Notes: generated by a model from the sequence alone, not told the origin. A stretch of DNA of 64,000 nucleotides from an uncultured Roseiflexaceae bacterium (GCA_937974195.1 CALJIC010000169.1:1-64000); one strand, 5' to 3'. Numbered from the stretch's first letter, positions 48,518-57,862 are shown. Made by a program: numbers and translations.

Positions 48518-49621
48518 ATGATCAACGAATCGACAACCGAGCGCTCCCAGCCAGAGGAGGCGGACGCACCACCGGAGTCGCCGGCCGAGCAGGAGGTCGA
48601 GCGGCGCGGGTTCTCGCTCGGGCGCTCGCTGCGCGACCCGCGCACGCTGATCTCGTTCGGCCTGGCGCTGGCGATCATCCTGTTCGTCTTCCGCAGCTTC
48701 GACATCGACCTCGAGGCGACCATGGCCTACGTGCGTGGCGCCGACCCGCTGCTGATGCTCACGGCGCTGGTGGTGTTCTACCTGACGTTCCCGCTGCGCG
48801 CCTTCCGCTGGCGCATGCTGCTGGACAACGCCGGGGTGCCGGTGCGCGCCGGGCGGAAGACGTGGGCCTCGATGCCGGCGCTGATGGAGTACATGTACCT
48901 GTCGTGGTTCGCCAACTGCATCGTGCCGGCCAAGCTCGGCGACGCCTACCGCGGCTACCTGCTCAAGCGCAACGGGCAGGTCTCGTTCTCGTCGACCTTC
49001 GGGACGATCTTCGCCGAGCGGCTGCTCGACATGATCGGCCTGTTCACCTTCCTGGTCATCTCGGGCTGGTTCGTGTTCGGCACGAGCCTGCCGCCGCAGA
49101 CGAACATCATCTTCATCTCCGGCCTGGTGCTGGTCGGGATCATCATCTCCGGGCTGGCGAGCATGCGCTGGTTCAGCCCGCTGGTGCGGAAGCTGATGCC
49201 GCGGCGCCTCCACCGCGTCTACGGGCAGTTCGAGCACGCGGCGCTGCGCTCGTTCCGCCCCGGGCTGCTGCCGCGCCTGATCGCCCTCACCGGCTGCGTC
49301 TGGCTGCTGGAGGGCTTCCGGCTCTACTTCGTCATCCAGGCGCTGGAGGTGGAGGGGCTGCAGCTCGCGCTGCCGGTGATCATCTTCGTCGCCCTGGCCT
49401 CGTCGCTGCTCACCGCCATCCCGCTGACGCCGGCCGGCCTCGGCGTGGTGGAGGGCGCCGTCACCGCGGTGCTGGTGATGTTCCTGCCGGCCGCCACGGC
49501 CCTGCAGGCCGAGTCCAGCCACAACCTCGCGCTGGCGGTCACGGTGCTCGACCGGACGATCAACTTCTGGAGCATCGTGGTGTTCGGCCTGCTGCTGTAT
49601 ATCTTCAGCAAACGGAAATGA
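48518..49621 (+). CDS. Lysylphosphatidylglycerol-synthase-TM/flippase-like membrane protein
   Basis: 367 residues. A charged 40-residue tail precedes about eight membrane helices of the AglD/MprF-TM (UPF0104) family. It has the family pattern PLRAFRWRMLL, NCIVPAKLGDAYRGYLL and LTPAGLGVVEG. Related proteins flip or synthesise lipid-linked sugars. GAAGGGA precedes the ATG at 48518; a GTG at 48497 is less likely. It sits in the polysaccharide cluster. Confidence 0.85.
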   Translation: MINESTTERSQPEEADAPPESPAEQEVERRGFSLGRSLRDPRTLISFGLALAIILFVFRSFDIDLEATMAYVRGADPLLMLTALVVFYLTFPLRAFRWRMLLDNAGVPVRAGRKTWASMPALMEYMYLSWFANCIVPAKLGDAYRGYLLKRNGQVSFSSTFGTIFAERLLDMIGLFTFLVISGWFVFGTSLPPQTNIIFISGLVLVGIIISGLASMRWFSPLVRKLMPRRLHRVYGQFEHAALRSFRPGLLPRLIALTGCVWLLEGFRLYFVIQALEVEGLQLALPVIIFVALASSLLTAIPLTPAGLGVVEGAVTAVLVMFLPAATALQAESSHNLALAVTVLDRTINFWSIVVFGLLLYIFSKRK

Positions 49622-49688
49622 CTCTGACGGGCGGCCGCTCACCCTGCGCCCCGCAGGCGAGGGCCATTCCCCCCGCACCACGCGCAGC

Positions 49689-50855
49689 ATGCGAGTAGGA
49701 ATCGACTACACCGCCGCCGCCTGGCAGGGCGCCGGGATCGGGCGCTACACGCGCGACCTGGTGCGCGAGATCCTGACCCTGGGCGGCGAATACCGCTACA
49801 CGCTGTTCTACGCCGCCGGCTGGCCGGGCGCCGCGGTGCCCTACCAGGATGAGCTGGACCGCCTCTGCGCCGCGCACCCCAACGTCCGCGCCGCCCCCAT
49901 CCCGCTGCCGCCGCGCCGGCTCACCCAGCTCTGGCACCGGCTCCGGGCGCCGATCCCGGTCGAGCTCTTCACCGGGCCGCTCGACGTGCTGCACGAGCCG
50001 GACTTCGTGCTGCCGCCCACCCGCGCCCGGCGCCGGATCGTCACCATCCACGACCTCTCCTACATGGTCCACCCAGAGTGCGCCCTGCCGAGCGTCGCCC
50101 GCTACCTCAACGGCGCGGTGCCGCGCAGCCTGGCGCGCGCCGACGCGGTCGTCGCCGACTCGCACGCCACGCGGCGCGACCTCGAGCGCCTGCTGGGGGT
50201 CGAGCCGGGCCGCGTGGCCGTGATCTACCCAGGGGTCGGCCCGCAGTTCCGGCCGCTCGCGCCGGAGGTCACCGAGCCGGTGCGGCGCAGGCTGGGGCTC
50301 CCCGAGCGCTTCATCCTGTTCGTCAGCACCATCGAGCCGCGCAAGAACCTGGTCCGGCTGGTGGAGGCGTTCGCGCGGCTCATCGGCGCCGAGGGGCAGG
50401 CCGGGCGGCCCGCGGCCTGCGGCCTGCACCTGGTCATCGCCGGCCGGAAGGGCTGGCTGTACGAGCCGGTCTTCGAGGCGATCGCGCGGCTGGGGGTGGA
50501 GTCGCGGGTGCGCATGCTGGACTTCGTGAACGACAGCGACCTGCCGATGGTGTATAATCTGGCCGAGGCGTTCGCGTACCCGTCGATCTACGAGGGGTTC
50601 GGCTTCCCGCCGCTCGAGGCGCTGGCCTGCGGAACGCCGGTGGTGGCGTCGGACAGCTCGAGTCTGCCGGAGGCGCTCGGCGACGCGGCGCTTCTGGTGC
50701 CGCCGCACGATACCGGAGCGATCGCTGCCGCGCTGGAGCGGGCAATCAGCGACCCGGAGCTCCGCTCACGCGTGCGAGCTGCTGGGCCGGAGCAGGCGCG
50801 CCGGTTCACGTGGGAGCGCGCGGCGCGGCAGGTTCTCGATCTGTACCGGAGCTAA
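49689..50855 (+). CDS. GT4-family glycosyltransferase
   Basis: 388 residues, GT-B fold. GIGRYTRDLV at the N-terminus, VSTIEPRKNLVRLVEAF (about 212-228), and YEGFGFPPLEALACGTPVV near 299-317. It is a paralogue-like partner of the enzyme at 39465. It probably adds a sugar during surface-glycan assembly. An internal TATAAT at 50554 is coding and not taken as a promoter. Confidence 0.9.
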   Translation: MRVGIDYTAAAWQGAGIGRYTRDLVREILTLGGEYRYTLFYAAGWPGAAVPYQDELDRLCAAHPNVRAAPIPLPPRRLTQLWHRLRAPIPVELFTGPLDVLHEPDFVLPPTRARRRIVTIHDLSYMVHPECALPSVARYLNGAVPRSLARADAVVADSHATRRDLERLLGVEPGRVAVIYPGVGPQFRPLAPEVTEPVRRRLGLPERFILFVSTIEPRKNLVRLVEAFARLIGAEGQAGRPAACGLHLVIAGRKGWLYEPVFEAIARLGVESRVRMLDFVNDSDLPMVYNLAEAFAYPSIYEGFGFPPLEALACGTPVVASDSSSLPEALGDAALLVPPHDTGAIAAALERAISDPELRSRVRAAGPEQARRFTWERAARQVLDLYRS

Positions 50856-50861
50856 GGCCAC

Positions 50862-51497
50862 ATGGCGCACCGGCCCGATATGCCCCGCGATACCCTCGCA
50901 CCCGTGGCAGAGAGCCGCAGCCTCGCGCTCGCGCGCCTGCTCTCGGTTGTCTTCAACCCTATGGTCGCCGGCATCGCCTCCTACTTCGCCGTGGGCTACT
51001 ACGCCTTGGACAGCGGCGAGAACGGCCTGTCGTGGGCCGGCGTGGCGGTGCTGCTGCAGGTGCTGCCGCCGCTGCTGTTCTACCTGGTGCAGCTGCGGCG
51101 CGGCGCGTTCAGCGACCCGGACGTCTCGGTGCGCCACGAGCGCAACCAGATGTACCTGTTCGCCACCTTCTCGGTGCTGATCTCGATCGGCGTGCTGGCG
51201 GCGCTGGGGGTGCCGCGGCCGCTGCTGGCGCTGGCCGTGGGCACGCTGCTGATCGGCGTGGTCTGCGGCATCGTCAACCTGTTCTGGAAGATCAGCATGC
51301 ACGGCGCGGGCATGGGCTCGCTCGCCACGGTGACGCTGCTGTACACCGGAACGCCCGGCCTGGCGCTGTGGGCGCTCGCCGCGGCCGTCGGCTGGGCGCG
51401 CGTCCGCACCCGCAACCACACGCCGCTGCAGGTGCTCGGCGGCCTCGCGTTATCGGCAGTCATGATGGCGGTGTCGTTTGCTTTTATCGCGCAGTGA
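50862..51497 (+). CDS. PAP2-like membrane phosphatase family protein
   Basis: 211 residues with about five membrane helices. WKISMHGAGMGSLATV (about 144-159) and RVRTRNHTPLQVLGG (about 184-198) correspond to the PSGH and SRxxxxxH motifs of PAP2 enzymes in a divergent form. It may recycle undecaprenyl diphosphate for the glycan pathway. It starts 6 bases after the glycosyltransferase stop with no clear ribosome site, suggesting coupling. Confidence 0.7.
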   Translation: MAHRPDMPRDTLAPVAESRSLALARLLSVVFNPMVAGIASYFAVGYYALDSGENGLSWAGVAVLLQVLPPLLFYLVQLRRGAFSDPDVSVRHERNQMYLFATFSVLISIGVLAALGVPRPLLALAVGTLLIGVVCGIVNLFWKISMHGAGMGSLATVTLLYTGTPGLALWALAAAVGWARVRTRNHTPLQVLGGLALSAVMMAVSFAFIAQ

Positions 51498-51518
51498 CCC
51501 GCCCACAAGGAGGATACA

Positions 51519-52568
51519 ATGGCCAAGGTTCGCATGACCAAGGGCAAGTTTGACCGCATCAACGCCTGCGCGAACGAGCAGGGCGTGATCGCCGCGGCCG
51601 CGCTCGACCAGCGCGGCTCGCTGAAGAAGGCCATCGCCAAGGCGCGCGGCGAGGGCGGGACGGCCACCGACCAGGATCTCTCGACGTTCAAGGCGATCGG
51701 GACGCGCATCCTGACCCAGTACGCCTCCGCGATCCTGATGGACCCGGAGTACGGCCTGGAGGCGATCCAGCAGCGCGCGCCGGGCACCGGCGTGCTGGTG
51801 TCCTACGAGAAGACCGGCTACGACGCTAGCGTCAAGGGGCGCCTGCCGGACCTGCTGAGCGAGTGGAGCGTGCGCCGCATCGTCGAGCTCGGCGGCCACG
51901 CGGTGAAGATCCTGCTCTACTACAACCCCTTCGACGACGCCAAGATCAACAGCGTGAAGCAGGCGTTCATCGAGCGGGTGGGCGCCGAGTGCGCGGCCTA
52001 CGACATCCCGTTCTTCCTTGAGCCGCTGGCCTACGACGATGAGATCGGCGACGAGAAGAGCTTCGAGTTCGCCAAGGTCAAGCCGAAGTACGTGACGGCC
52101 TACATGGAGGAGTTCTCCAAGCCGCGCTACGGCGTGGACGTCCTCAAGGTCGAGGTGCCGGTCAACATGAAGTTCGTCAGCGGCACGCGCGCCTACGCCG
52201 GGCAGGAGGCGTACTCGCGGCAGGAGGCCATGAAGCTGTTCCGCGAGGCGGCGGATGCGGCGAGCAAGCCGTTCATCTACCTGAGCGCCGGCGTGAGCGA
52301 CGAGGTCTTCCGCGAGACGCTCGAGCTGGCCGCCGAGGCCGGCACGCGCTTCGCCGGCGTGCTGTGCGGCCGCGCCACCTGGCAGGACGGCATCCCGGCC
52401 TACGCGAAGGAGGGCGCCGAGGGGTTCGAGGCCTGGCTCAAGGACCGCGGCGTCAAGAACATCCAGGCGCTCAACGAGGTGCTCGCCAAGGGCGCCCACC
52501 CGTGGTGGGAGATCTACGGCGGCAAGGAGAACATCGAGGTCGTCGATCAGGTGATCAGCGCGCTGTAG
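51519..52568 (+). CDS. Tagatose-1,6-bisphosphate aldolase-like (LacD family)
   Basis: 349 residues of class I aldolase barrel. AAALDQRGSLKKAI at the N-terminus, the Schiff-base Lys candidate in HAVKILLYYNP (about 130), and VDVLKVEVPVNM. It cleaves ketose bisphosphates to triose phosphates; sulfofructose-type substrates are possible in this family. A perfect AAGGAGG lies before the ATG. A 26-base inverted repeat follows the stop. Confidence 0.88.
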   Translation: MAKVRMTKGKFDRINACANEQGVIAAAALDQRGSLKKAIAKARGEGGTATDQDLSTFKAIGTRILTQYASAILMDPEYGLEAIQQRAPGTGVLVSYEKTGYDASVKGRLPDLLSEWSVRRIVELGGHAVKILLYYNPFDDAKINSVKQAFIERVGAECAAYDIPFFLEPLAYDDEIGDEKSFEFAKVKPKYVTAYMEEFSKPRYGVDVLKVEVPVNMKFVSGTRAYAGQEAYSRQEAMKLFREAADAASKPFIYLSAGVSDEVFRETLELAAEAGTRFAGVLCGRATWQDGIPAYAKEGAEGFEAWLKDRGVKNIQALNEVLAKGAHPWWEIYGGKENIEVVDQVISAL

Positions 52569-52570
52569 TT

Positions 52571-52637
52571 CCACGGAGGGCACGGAGGACACGGAGCGCC
52601 GGATCTGCGCCCTCCGTGATCTCCGTGCCCTCCGCGG
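52571..52637. repeat. Large imperfect inverted repeat of cacggagg type
   Basis: Arms of 26 bases (52571-52596 and 52612-52637) pair at about 23 positions. They are built from cacggagggcacggag units. It lies between the LacD-like aldolase and the alkyltransferase-like gene and recurs in part after that gene. Confidence 0.7.
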
Positions 52638-52657
52638 ATTCTGGGCGGAGAAACGCG

Positions 52658-53047
52658 ATGAGCACAGCGGCCGACTCGCTCCTCTACGAGCGCATCTACC
52701 TGGTGACGAGCCAGATCCCGCCCGGCCAGGTGGCCAGCTACGGCGACGTCGCCGCGGTGGTGGGCGGCGGCTGCGACGCGCGCACGGTGGGCTACGCGCT
52801 CAGCGAGCTCCCGCCGGACCGCGCGGAGGTGCCCTGGCAGCGGGTGGTCAACCGCGAGGGGGCGATCAGCACCCGCGGGCTGCGCCAGCGCGAGCTGCTC
52901 GAGGCCGAGGGGGTCAGCTTCGACGCGCAGGGCCACGTGGTGATGGCCCGCCACCGCTGGCGCGGCCCCTCGGCCGAGTGGGCGGCGGAGCACGGCTTCA
53001 ACACCCTGCCGGAGCGCGACGAGGGCGAGCAGCTGAGCCTCTTCTGA
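52658..53047 (+). CDS. Alkyltransferase-like protein (ATL, MGMT family)
   Basis: 129 residues. It has the MGMT-type DNA-binding fold with IPPGQVASYGDVA and a recognition segment. The acceptor motif reads PWQRVV (about 59-64) instead of PCHRV, so Trp replaces the reactive Cys. Such ATLs bind O6-alkylguanine without repairing it and hand lesions to nucleotide excision repair. The tail EGEQLSLF is short and acidic. GGAG lies 7 bases before the ATG. Repeats of the cacggagg type flank the gene. Confidence 0.85.
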   Translation: MSTAADSLLYERIYLVTSQIPPGQVASYGDVAAVVGGGCDARTVGYALSELPPDRAEVPWQRVVNREGAISTRGLRQRELLEAEGVSFDAQGHVVMARHRWRGPSAEWAAEHGFNTLPERDEGEQLSLF

Positions 53048-53060
53048 TCCACGGAGGGCG

Positions 53061-53128
53061 CGGAGAGGCGATCCACGGCGTCCGACGATGGGCACGGAGA
53101 GGCGATCCACGGCGTCCGACGATGGGCA
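53061..53128. repeat. Perfect 34-bp tandem duplication
   Basis: Two identical 34-base units (53061-53094 and 53095-53128) begin cggagaggcgatccacgg and end gatgggca. They are followed by a partial cggagggcacgga. They lie between the ATL gene and the FdhF-like gene. Confidence 0.85.
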
Positions 53129-53146
53129 CGGAGGGCACGGAAAGCG

Positions 53147-55381
53147 ATGAAGCGTGTGCGCAAGGGGTGGACCCCCTCCATCTGGGCTAGCCTGCGGCCG
53201 TTCGGCATCGGCGAGCAGCGGCCGAACAACTACCTCGAGATCTGGAAGGCGCTGAAGGAGAACCGCGGCCAGCTTCCCTACGCCTACCGGATCCTCACGC
53301 AGGGCGTCTGCGACGGCTGCGCGCTCGGGACGACCGGCATGCGCGACTGGACGCTCGACGGCATCCACCTCTGCAACATCCGCCTGCGCCTGCTGCGCCT
53401 CAACACGATGCCCGCGTTCGACCCGGGCATCCTGGCCGATGTGGCCCCGCTGCGCGGCAGGCGGAGCGCCGAGCTGCGCGACCTCGGCCGGCTGCCCTAC
53501 CCGATGATCCGCCGGCGCGGCGAGCCGGGCTTCCAGCGCATCAGCTGGGACGCGGCGCTCGACCTCGTGGCGGAGCGCATTCGCGCCACCACGCCGGACC
53601 GGCTGGCCTTCTACCTCACCAGCCGCGGCATGCCCAACGAGTCCTACTACGCCGCGCAGAAGGCCGTGCGCGCCCTCGGCACCAACTCGATCGACAACGC
53701 GGCGCGCGTCTGCCACTCCCCCAGCACCGTGGCCCTCAAGCAGGCCCTCGGCGTCGCCGCGAGCACCTGCTCCTACCGCGACTGGATCGGCACCGACCTG
53801 ATCGTCTTCGTCGGCTCGAACGTCGCCAACAACCAGCCGGTGGCCACCAAGTACCTGCACTACGCCAAGAAGGCCGGCACGCAGGTGGTGCTGGTCAACA
53901 CCTACCGCGAGCCGGGCATGGAGCGCTACTGGGTGCCGTCGGTCGCCGAGAGCGCCCTGTTCGGCACCCGGATCGCCGACCGGACCTTCCTGGTCAACAC
54001 CGGCGGCGACGCGGCCTTCTTCAACGGCGCGCTGCGGCACCTGGCCGAGACCGGCCAGCTCGACACGGCGTTCATCCGCGACCACACCGCCGGCTTCGAG
54101 CAGGTCCTGGCGGAGATCGGCCGGCAGAGCTGGGACGAGATCGAGCGGGTCTCGGGCGCGACGCGGGCCGAGATCGAGGAGTTCGCGCGGCTCGTCGGCC
54201 GGGCGAAGAGCGCGGTGTTCGTGTGGAGCATGGGCGTCACCCAGCACGAGTCCGGCGAGGACCAGGTGCGCGCGATCATCAACCTGGCGCTCAGCCGCGG
54301 CTTCCTGGGCCGCGAGGGGTGCGGCCTGATGCCGATCCGCGGCCACTCCGGCGTCCAGGGCGGCGCGGAGATGGGCGCCTACTCGACGGCCTTCCCCGGC
54401 GGCGTGCCGATCGGCCCCGAGAGCGCCGCGGCGCTGAGCGCGCAGTGGGGCTTCAGCGTGCCCTCCGAGCCAGGGCTGACCGCGCCGCAGATGATCGACG
54501 CGGCCGCGGCCGGCCGGCTCGACCTGCTCTTCTCCTCCGGCGGCAACTTCCTCGAGGTGCTGCCCGACCCGGCCTACGTCGACGAGGCGCTCGGCCGCGT
54601 GCCGCTGCGGGTGCACATGGACATCGTGCTCTCGAGCCAGATGCTGGTGGACCCGGCGGACACCGTGCTGCTCCTCCCGGCCGCGACGCGCTACGAGATC
54701 CCGGGCGGCGTCACCGAGACCAGCACCGAGCGGCGCGTGATCTTCAGCCCCGAGATCCCCGGCCCCCGCCCCGGCGAGGCGCGCCCGGAGTGGGAGGTGT
54801 TCCTGGAGCTGGCGGCGCGCGCCCGGCCCGAGCTGGCCGCGAAGCTGCGCGTGGCCGGCACCCCCGAGCTGCGGGAGGAGATCGCGCGCGTCGTGCCGAT
54901 GTACGACGGCATCCAACACCTGCGCCGGGCCGGCGACCAGTTCCAGTACGGCGGGCCGCACCTGTGCCCCGGCGGCGTCTGCCCCACGCCGGACGGGCGG
55001 GCGCGCTTCGTCCCGGTGCGGCTGCCGCGCCGCGAGCTGCCCGACGGGCACTTCGTGCTCTCCACCCGGCGCGGCAAGCAGTTCAACAGCATGATCCACG
55101 AGCAGCGCGACGCGATCACCGGCGCCCGGCGCGACGCCGTGCTGATCAGCCGCGCCGACGCCGAGCGGCTCGGCCTGGCCGACGGCGAGCCGGTGGTGGT
55201 GTGGAACGAGCGCGGCCAGCTCAGCGGCAGAGTCGCGATCGCGCCGATCCTGCCCGGCAACGTCCAGGTCCACTGGCCGGAGGGCAACGTGCTGCTGGAC
55301 CACGCGCGGCGCTCGCCCGTCGCGCACGTGCCGGACTACAACGCCGTCGTGCGCATCAGGAAGGCCGAGGAGGCGACGTGA
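53147..55381 (+). CDS. FdhF/YdeP-family molybdopterin oxidoreductase
   Basis: 744 residues. A bis-MGD enzyme of the formate-dehydrogenase-like FdhF/YdeP group. The N-terminal cluster region CDGCALGTTGMRDWTLDGIHLC (about 55-76) is the family signature. ARVCHSPSTVAL puts Cys near residue 189 at the Mo-ligand position, where true FdhH has selenocysteine. The molybdopterin dinucleotide-binding domain is C-terminal (about 640-735, LSTRRGKQFNSM). The reaction (formate oxidation or acid-stress-related redox) is not certain. ggaaag precedes the ATG. It overlaps fdhD by 4 bases. Confidence 0.92.
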   Translation: MKRVRKGWTPSIWASLRPFGIGEQRPNNYLEIWKALKENRGQLPYAYRILTQGVCDGCALGTTGMRDWTLDGIHLCNIRLRLLRLNTMPAFDPGILADVAPLRGRRSAELRDLGRLPYPMIRRRGEPGFQRISWDAALDLVAERIRATTPDRLAFYLTSRGMPNESYYAAQKAVRALGTNSIDNAARVCHSPSTVALKQALGVAASTCSYRDWIGTDLIVFVGSNVANNQPVATKYLHYAKKAGTQVVLVNTYREPGMERYWVPSVAESALFGTRIADRTFLVNTGGDAAFFNGALRHLAETGQLDTAFIRDHTAGFEQVLAEIGRQSWDEIERVSGATRAEIEEFARLVGRAKSAVFVWSMGVTQHESGEDQVRAIINLALSRGFLGREGCGLMPIRGHSGVQGGAEMGAYSTAFPGGVPIGPESAAALSAQWGFSVPSEPGLTAPQMIDAAAAGRLDLLFSSGGNFLEVLPDPAYVDEALGRVPLRVHMDIVLSSQMLVDPADTVLLLPAATRYEIPGGVTETSTERRVIFSPEIPGPRPGEARPEWEVFLELAARARPELAAKLRVAGTPELREEIARVVPMYDGIQHLRRAGDQFQYGGPHLCPGGVCPTPDGRARFVPVRLPRRELPDGHFVLSTRRGKQFNSMIHEQRDAITGARRDAVLISRADAERLGLADGEPVVVWNERGQLSGRVAIAPILPGNVQVHWPEGNVLLDHARRSPVAHVPDYNAVVRIRKAEEAT

Positions 55382-56268
55382 GCGACCAGGACCTCGCCTA
55401 TGACCTGCACGTGACGCCCGCCGCGCGCACCAGCACGACGCGGGCGCGGGTCCTCACCGTCGAGCGGGGCGCCTCGCGCAGCCGGAGCGACCGGCTGGCC
55501 ACCGAGGAGCCGCTCGAGATCCGCGTGCTCGCCGGCGGCGAGCGGCGGACGGTCGCGGTGACGATGCGCACGCCCGGCGCCGACTTCGAGCTGGCGGCGG
55601 GGTTCCTGTACGGCGAGGGGGTCGTGGGCAGCCGCGAGGAGATCGGCCAGATCAGCTACTGCGTCGACCGCGAGCTGAGCGAGGAGCAGCGCTACAACGT
55701 CGTGAACGTGGCGCTGCGCCGCGAGCAGCTGCCGGACCTGTCCTCGCTGGAGCGGCACTTCTACACCACCAGCGCGTGCGGCGTGTGCGGCAAGGCCAGC
55801 ATCGAGTCGCTGCAGCTCCGGTGTCCCGCGCCGCTGCCCGCGGGGCCGGTGGTGCCGGCCGAGGCGCTCTTCCAGCTCCCGGACGCGCTGCGGGCCGAGC
55901 AGGGGCTGTTCGCGACGACCGGCGGCCTGCACGCGGCGGCGCTGTTCGAGCCCTCGCCCGGCGGCGAGATGCGCCTGCTGGCGCTGCGCGAGGACGTGGG
56001 GCGGCACAACGCGCTCGACAAGCTGGTGGGCTGGGCGCTGCTGCAGGGCCGCCTCCCGCTCCACCGGGCGCTGGTGATGGTCAGCGGCCGCGCCAGCTAC
56101 GAGATCATGCAGAAGTGCCTCGCCGCCGGCGCCCCGATCGTCTGCGCCGTCTCCGCGCCCAGCAGCCTGGCGGTCGATGTGGCCCGCGCCTTCGGCATGA
56201 CCCTGGTCGGCTTCCTGCGCGGCGAGCGCTTCAACGTGTACGCCGGCGCCGAGCGGATCGCGCGCTAG
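55378..56268 (+). CDS. fdhD: Formate dehydrogenase accessory protein FdhD
   Basis: 296 residues. Sulfurtransferase that hands sulfur to the Mo cofactor of formate-dehydrogenase-like enzymes. The reactive Cys pair is in SACGVCGK (about 132-139). RTPGADFELAAGFLYGEG, REDVGRHNALDK and SGRASYEIMQK are family blocks. The GTG start lies in the FdhF stop (GTGA), so the two are translationally coupled. That supports the upstream protein being a true Mo-bisMGD enzyme. Confidence 0.95.
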   Translation: MSDQDLAYDLHVTPAARTSTTRARVLTVERGASRSRSDRLATEEPLEIRVLAGGERRTVAVTMRTPGADFELAAGFLYGEGVVGSREEIGQISYCVDRELSEEQRYNVVNVALRREQLPDLSSLERHFYTTSACGVCGKASIESLQLRCPAPLPAGPVVPAEALFQLPDALRAEQGLFATTGGLHAAALFEPSPGGEMRLLALREDVGRHNALDKLVGWALLQGRLPLHRALVMVSGRASYEIMQKCLAAGAPIVCAVSAPSSLAVDVARAFGMTLVGFLRGERFNVYAGAERIAR

Positions 56269-57713
56269 GCCGGCGCCCCCTTCGCCCCTCGCCGGCCCCG
56301 CCGCGCCCGGTAGGCCCACATGGCCCCGACCACCCCGGCGGCCACCGCCGTCGCCCCGAGCGCGCCCCGCAGCAGCTCCGGCGCGCCCGGCTCGACCGGG
56401 ATCACCAGCAGCGTCGTCGAGTAGGGCGGGAAGGTGACCTCGAGCGGCTCCAGCGGGCCGGCGTACGGCGCGACGGCCACCTCCTGCCCCTCGACGTGCT
56501 GCCACACCTCGGCGCGCCCGGCCGCCCGCGCGCCGCGGATCTCGATCGTCCCCGCGTAGGCGGTGTCGGGGCTCTTGTTGATCACCATCACGCTCAGCGC
56601 GCCGTCGGGCCTGCGCCCGGCGTAGGCCGGCAGCAGCGCCTGGTCCGTCTCGGCCGCCAGCAGCCGGTCGCCGAACTGGCTGAACAGCCGGAAGGTGTGG
56701 TACACCGGGCGAATATTGCCGCGCCGGTCCCACACGCCGTGGAAGTTGATCCCCCACATCGCGAAGTAGGCCGCGAGCGCGATCCGGTTGACCATGAGCC
56801 GCCCGAGCATGTCGGCGGTCCAGATCGCCGCCGCCTGCGTGGTGAGGTTCTTGCTGCTGTTCGACTGCCAGGAGGCGGCGTACTCCGAGAGCACGATCGG
56901 CACCTCGCGCCGGTGCCCGTCCGGGTTGATGGCCGGGTCGCGCCACCAGGACCGGATGCGCTCGACGGCCCGGTCGAAGCGCGCCGTCGAGGCGAGCAGC
57001 TCCGGCTCGGGCGTGCGGCTGTCGCCCGGGTAGAAGTGCCAGCTCAGGCCGTCGGCGATGCCGCCGCAGGCGGTGATGAACGGCCGCATCCACTCGTCGA
57101 GCTTGCCCTCGTTGCTCACCACCGGGCCGAGCACCTTGATCGACGGGTCGACGGCCTTCATCGCGGCGACGTAGGCGCGGAACTGCTCGGCGTACCAGGC
57201 CGGGTCCAGCGGCGGCTCGCCGGGCCGCGCGACGTAGAGGTCCGGCTCGTTGCCGACCTCCCAGTACTCGGCGCCGTACTGCTTCTCCTTGTTCATGTAG
57301 CGGACGTTGTCCGCGGCCCGCTCCGGCACGCCGTTGCGCAGGCGCACCTGCACGATCAGCTGCGCGCCGAGGCCGCGCGCCACCGTGCCGGACTCGTCCA
57401 TGAGCTGCTGCGAGAGGTCGTTCTCGTCCCCGGTGCGCCCGGGCGGGAAGCGCAGCAGGCTGACGCCGATCTTGCGGTACTCGGGGAAGAAGGCCTCGTC
57501 GGAGCGCGTGCCCCAGAAGTTGAAGCCGCGCAGGCCGGCCGGGATCTCCCACAGCTCGCGCCCGGCGTCCACCCAGATCGATGCGGCGGCCGATGGGCCC
57601 TGCCGCGCGCTGGCGCGTCGCGGTCGGAGGGAGAGCGCCGCCGGCGCGGTGCCGAGCGTCGTGAGGAACCGCCGGCGTCCGGGCCGGATACTTCGGGGAG
57701 CTTCTGGTGGCAT
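56265..57713 (-). CDS. Tat-exported glycoside-hydrolase-like protein with C-terminal membrane anchor
   Basis: 482 residues. The twin-arginine-like start RPGRRRFLTTLGTAPAAL is followed by a TIM-barrel-type domain of GH39/GH44/GH79-like pattern. The WEVGNEPDLYV segment holds the probable acid/base Glu, and VPIVLSEYAASW the probable nucleophile Glu. A C-terminal beta-sandwich (about 345-440) and a transmembrane helix near 448-466 with an Arg-rich tail complete it. The substrate is unknown. It is convergent with fdhD, with stops overlapping by 4 bases. The ATG at 57713 begins the Tat signal. Confidence 0.78.
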   Translation of the reverse strand: MPPEAPRSIRPGRRRFLTTLGTAPAALSLRPRRASARQGPSAAASIWVDAGRELWEIPAGLRGFNFWGTRSDEAFFPEYRKIGVSLLRFPPGRTGDENDLSQQLMDESGTVARGLGAQLIVQVRLRNGVPERAADNVRYMNKEKQYGAEYWEVGNEPDLYVARPGEPPLDPAWYAEQFRAYVAAMKAVDPSIKVLGPVVSNEGKLDEWMRPFITACGGIADGLSWHFYPGDSRTPEPELLASTARFDRAVERIRSWWRDPAINPDGHRREVPIVLSEYAASWQSNSSKNLTTQAAAIWTADMLGRLMVNRIALAAYFAMWGINFHGVWDRRGNIRPVYHTFRLFSQFGDRLLAAETDQALLPAYAGRRPDGALSVMVINKSPDTAYAGTIEIRGARAAGRAEVWQHVEGQEVAVAPYAGPLEPLEVTFPPYSTTLLVIPVEPGAPELLRGALGATAVAAGVVGAMWAYRARRGRRGAKGAPA

Positions 57714-57862
57714 GTGGCACCTCACACAGGTGATGCTGCCCACAGGAGGAGCGGGCGACGCGGCGGAGCTTCGCCCAACGCCCCGGCTCCGGGGCGCGCC
57801 GCCCTCGCTAGATGATACCCGATCTCCAGCGCCAGCGGACGGGCCACGCCGAATCGCGCAGC

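Noticed and set aside
50554..50559. TATAAT within the second GT4 gene as a promoter
   Set aside because: It is inside a conserved coding region (VYNLAEAF) with no gene start nearby to use it.
52561..53146. A CRISPR array in the cacggagg repeats
   Set aside because: Units are inverted or abut directly without spacers of uniform length, and no cas gene is present.
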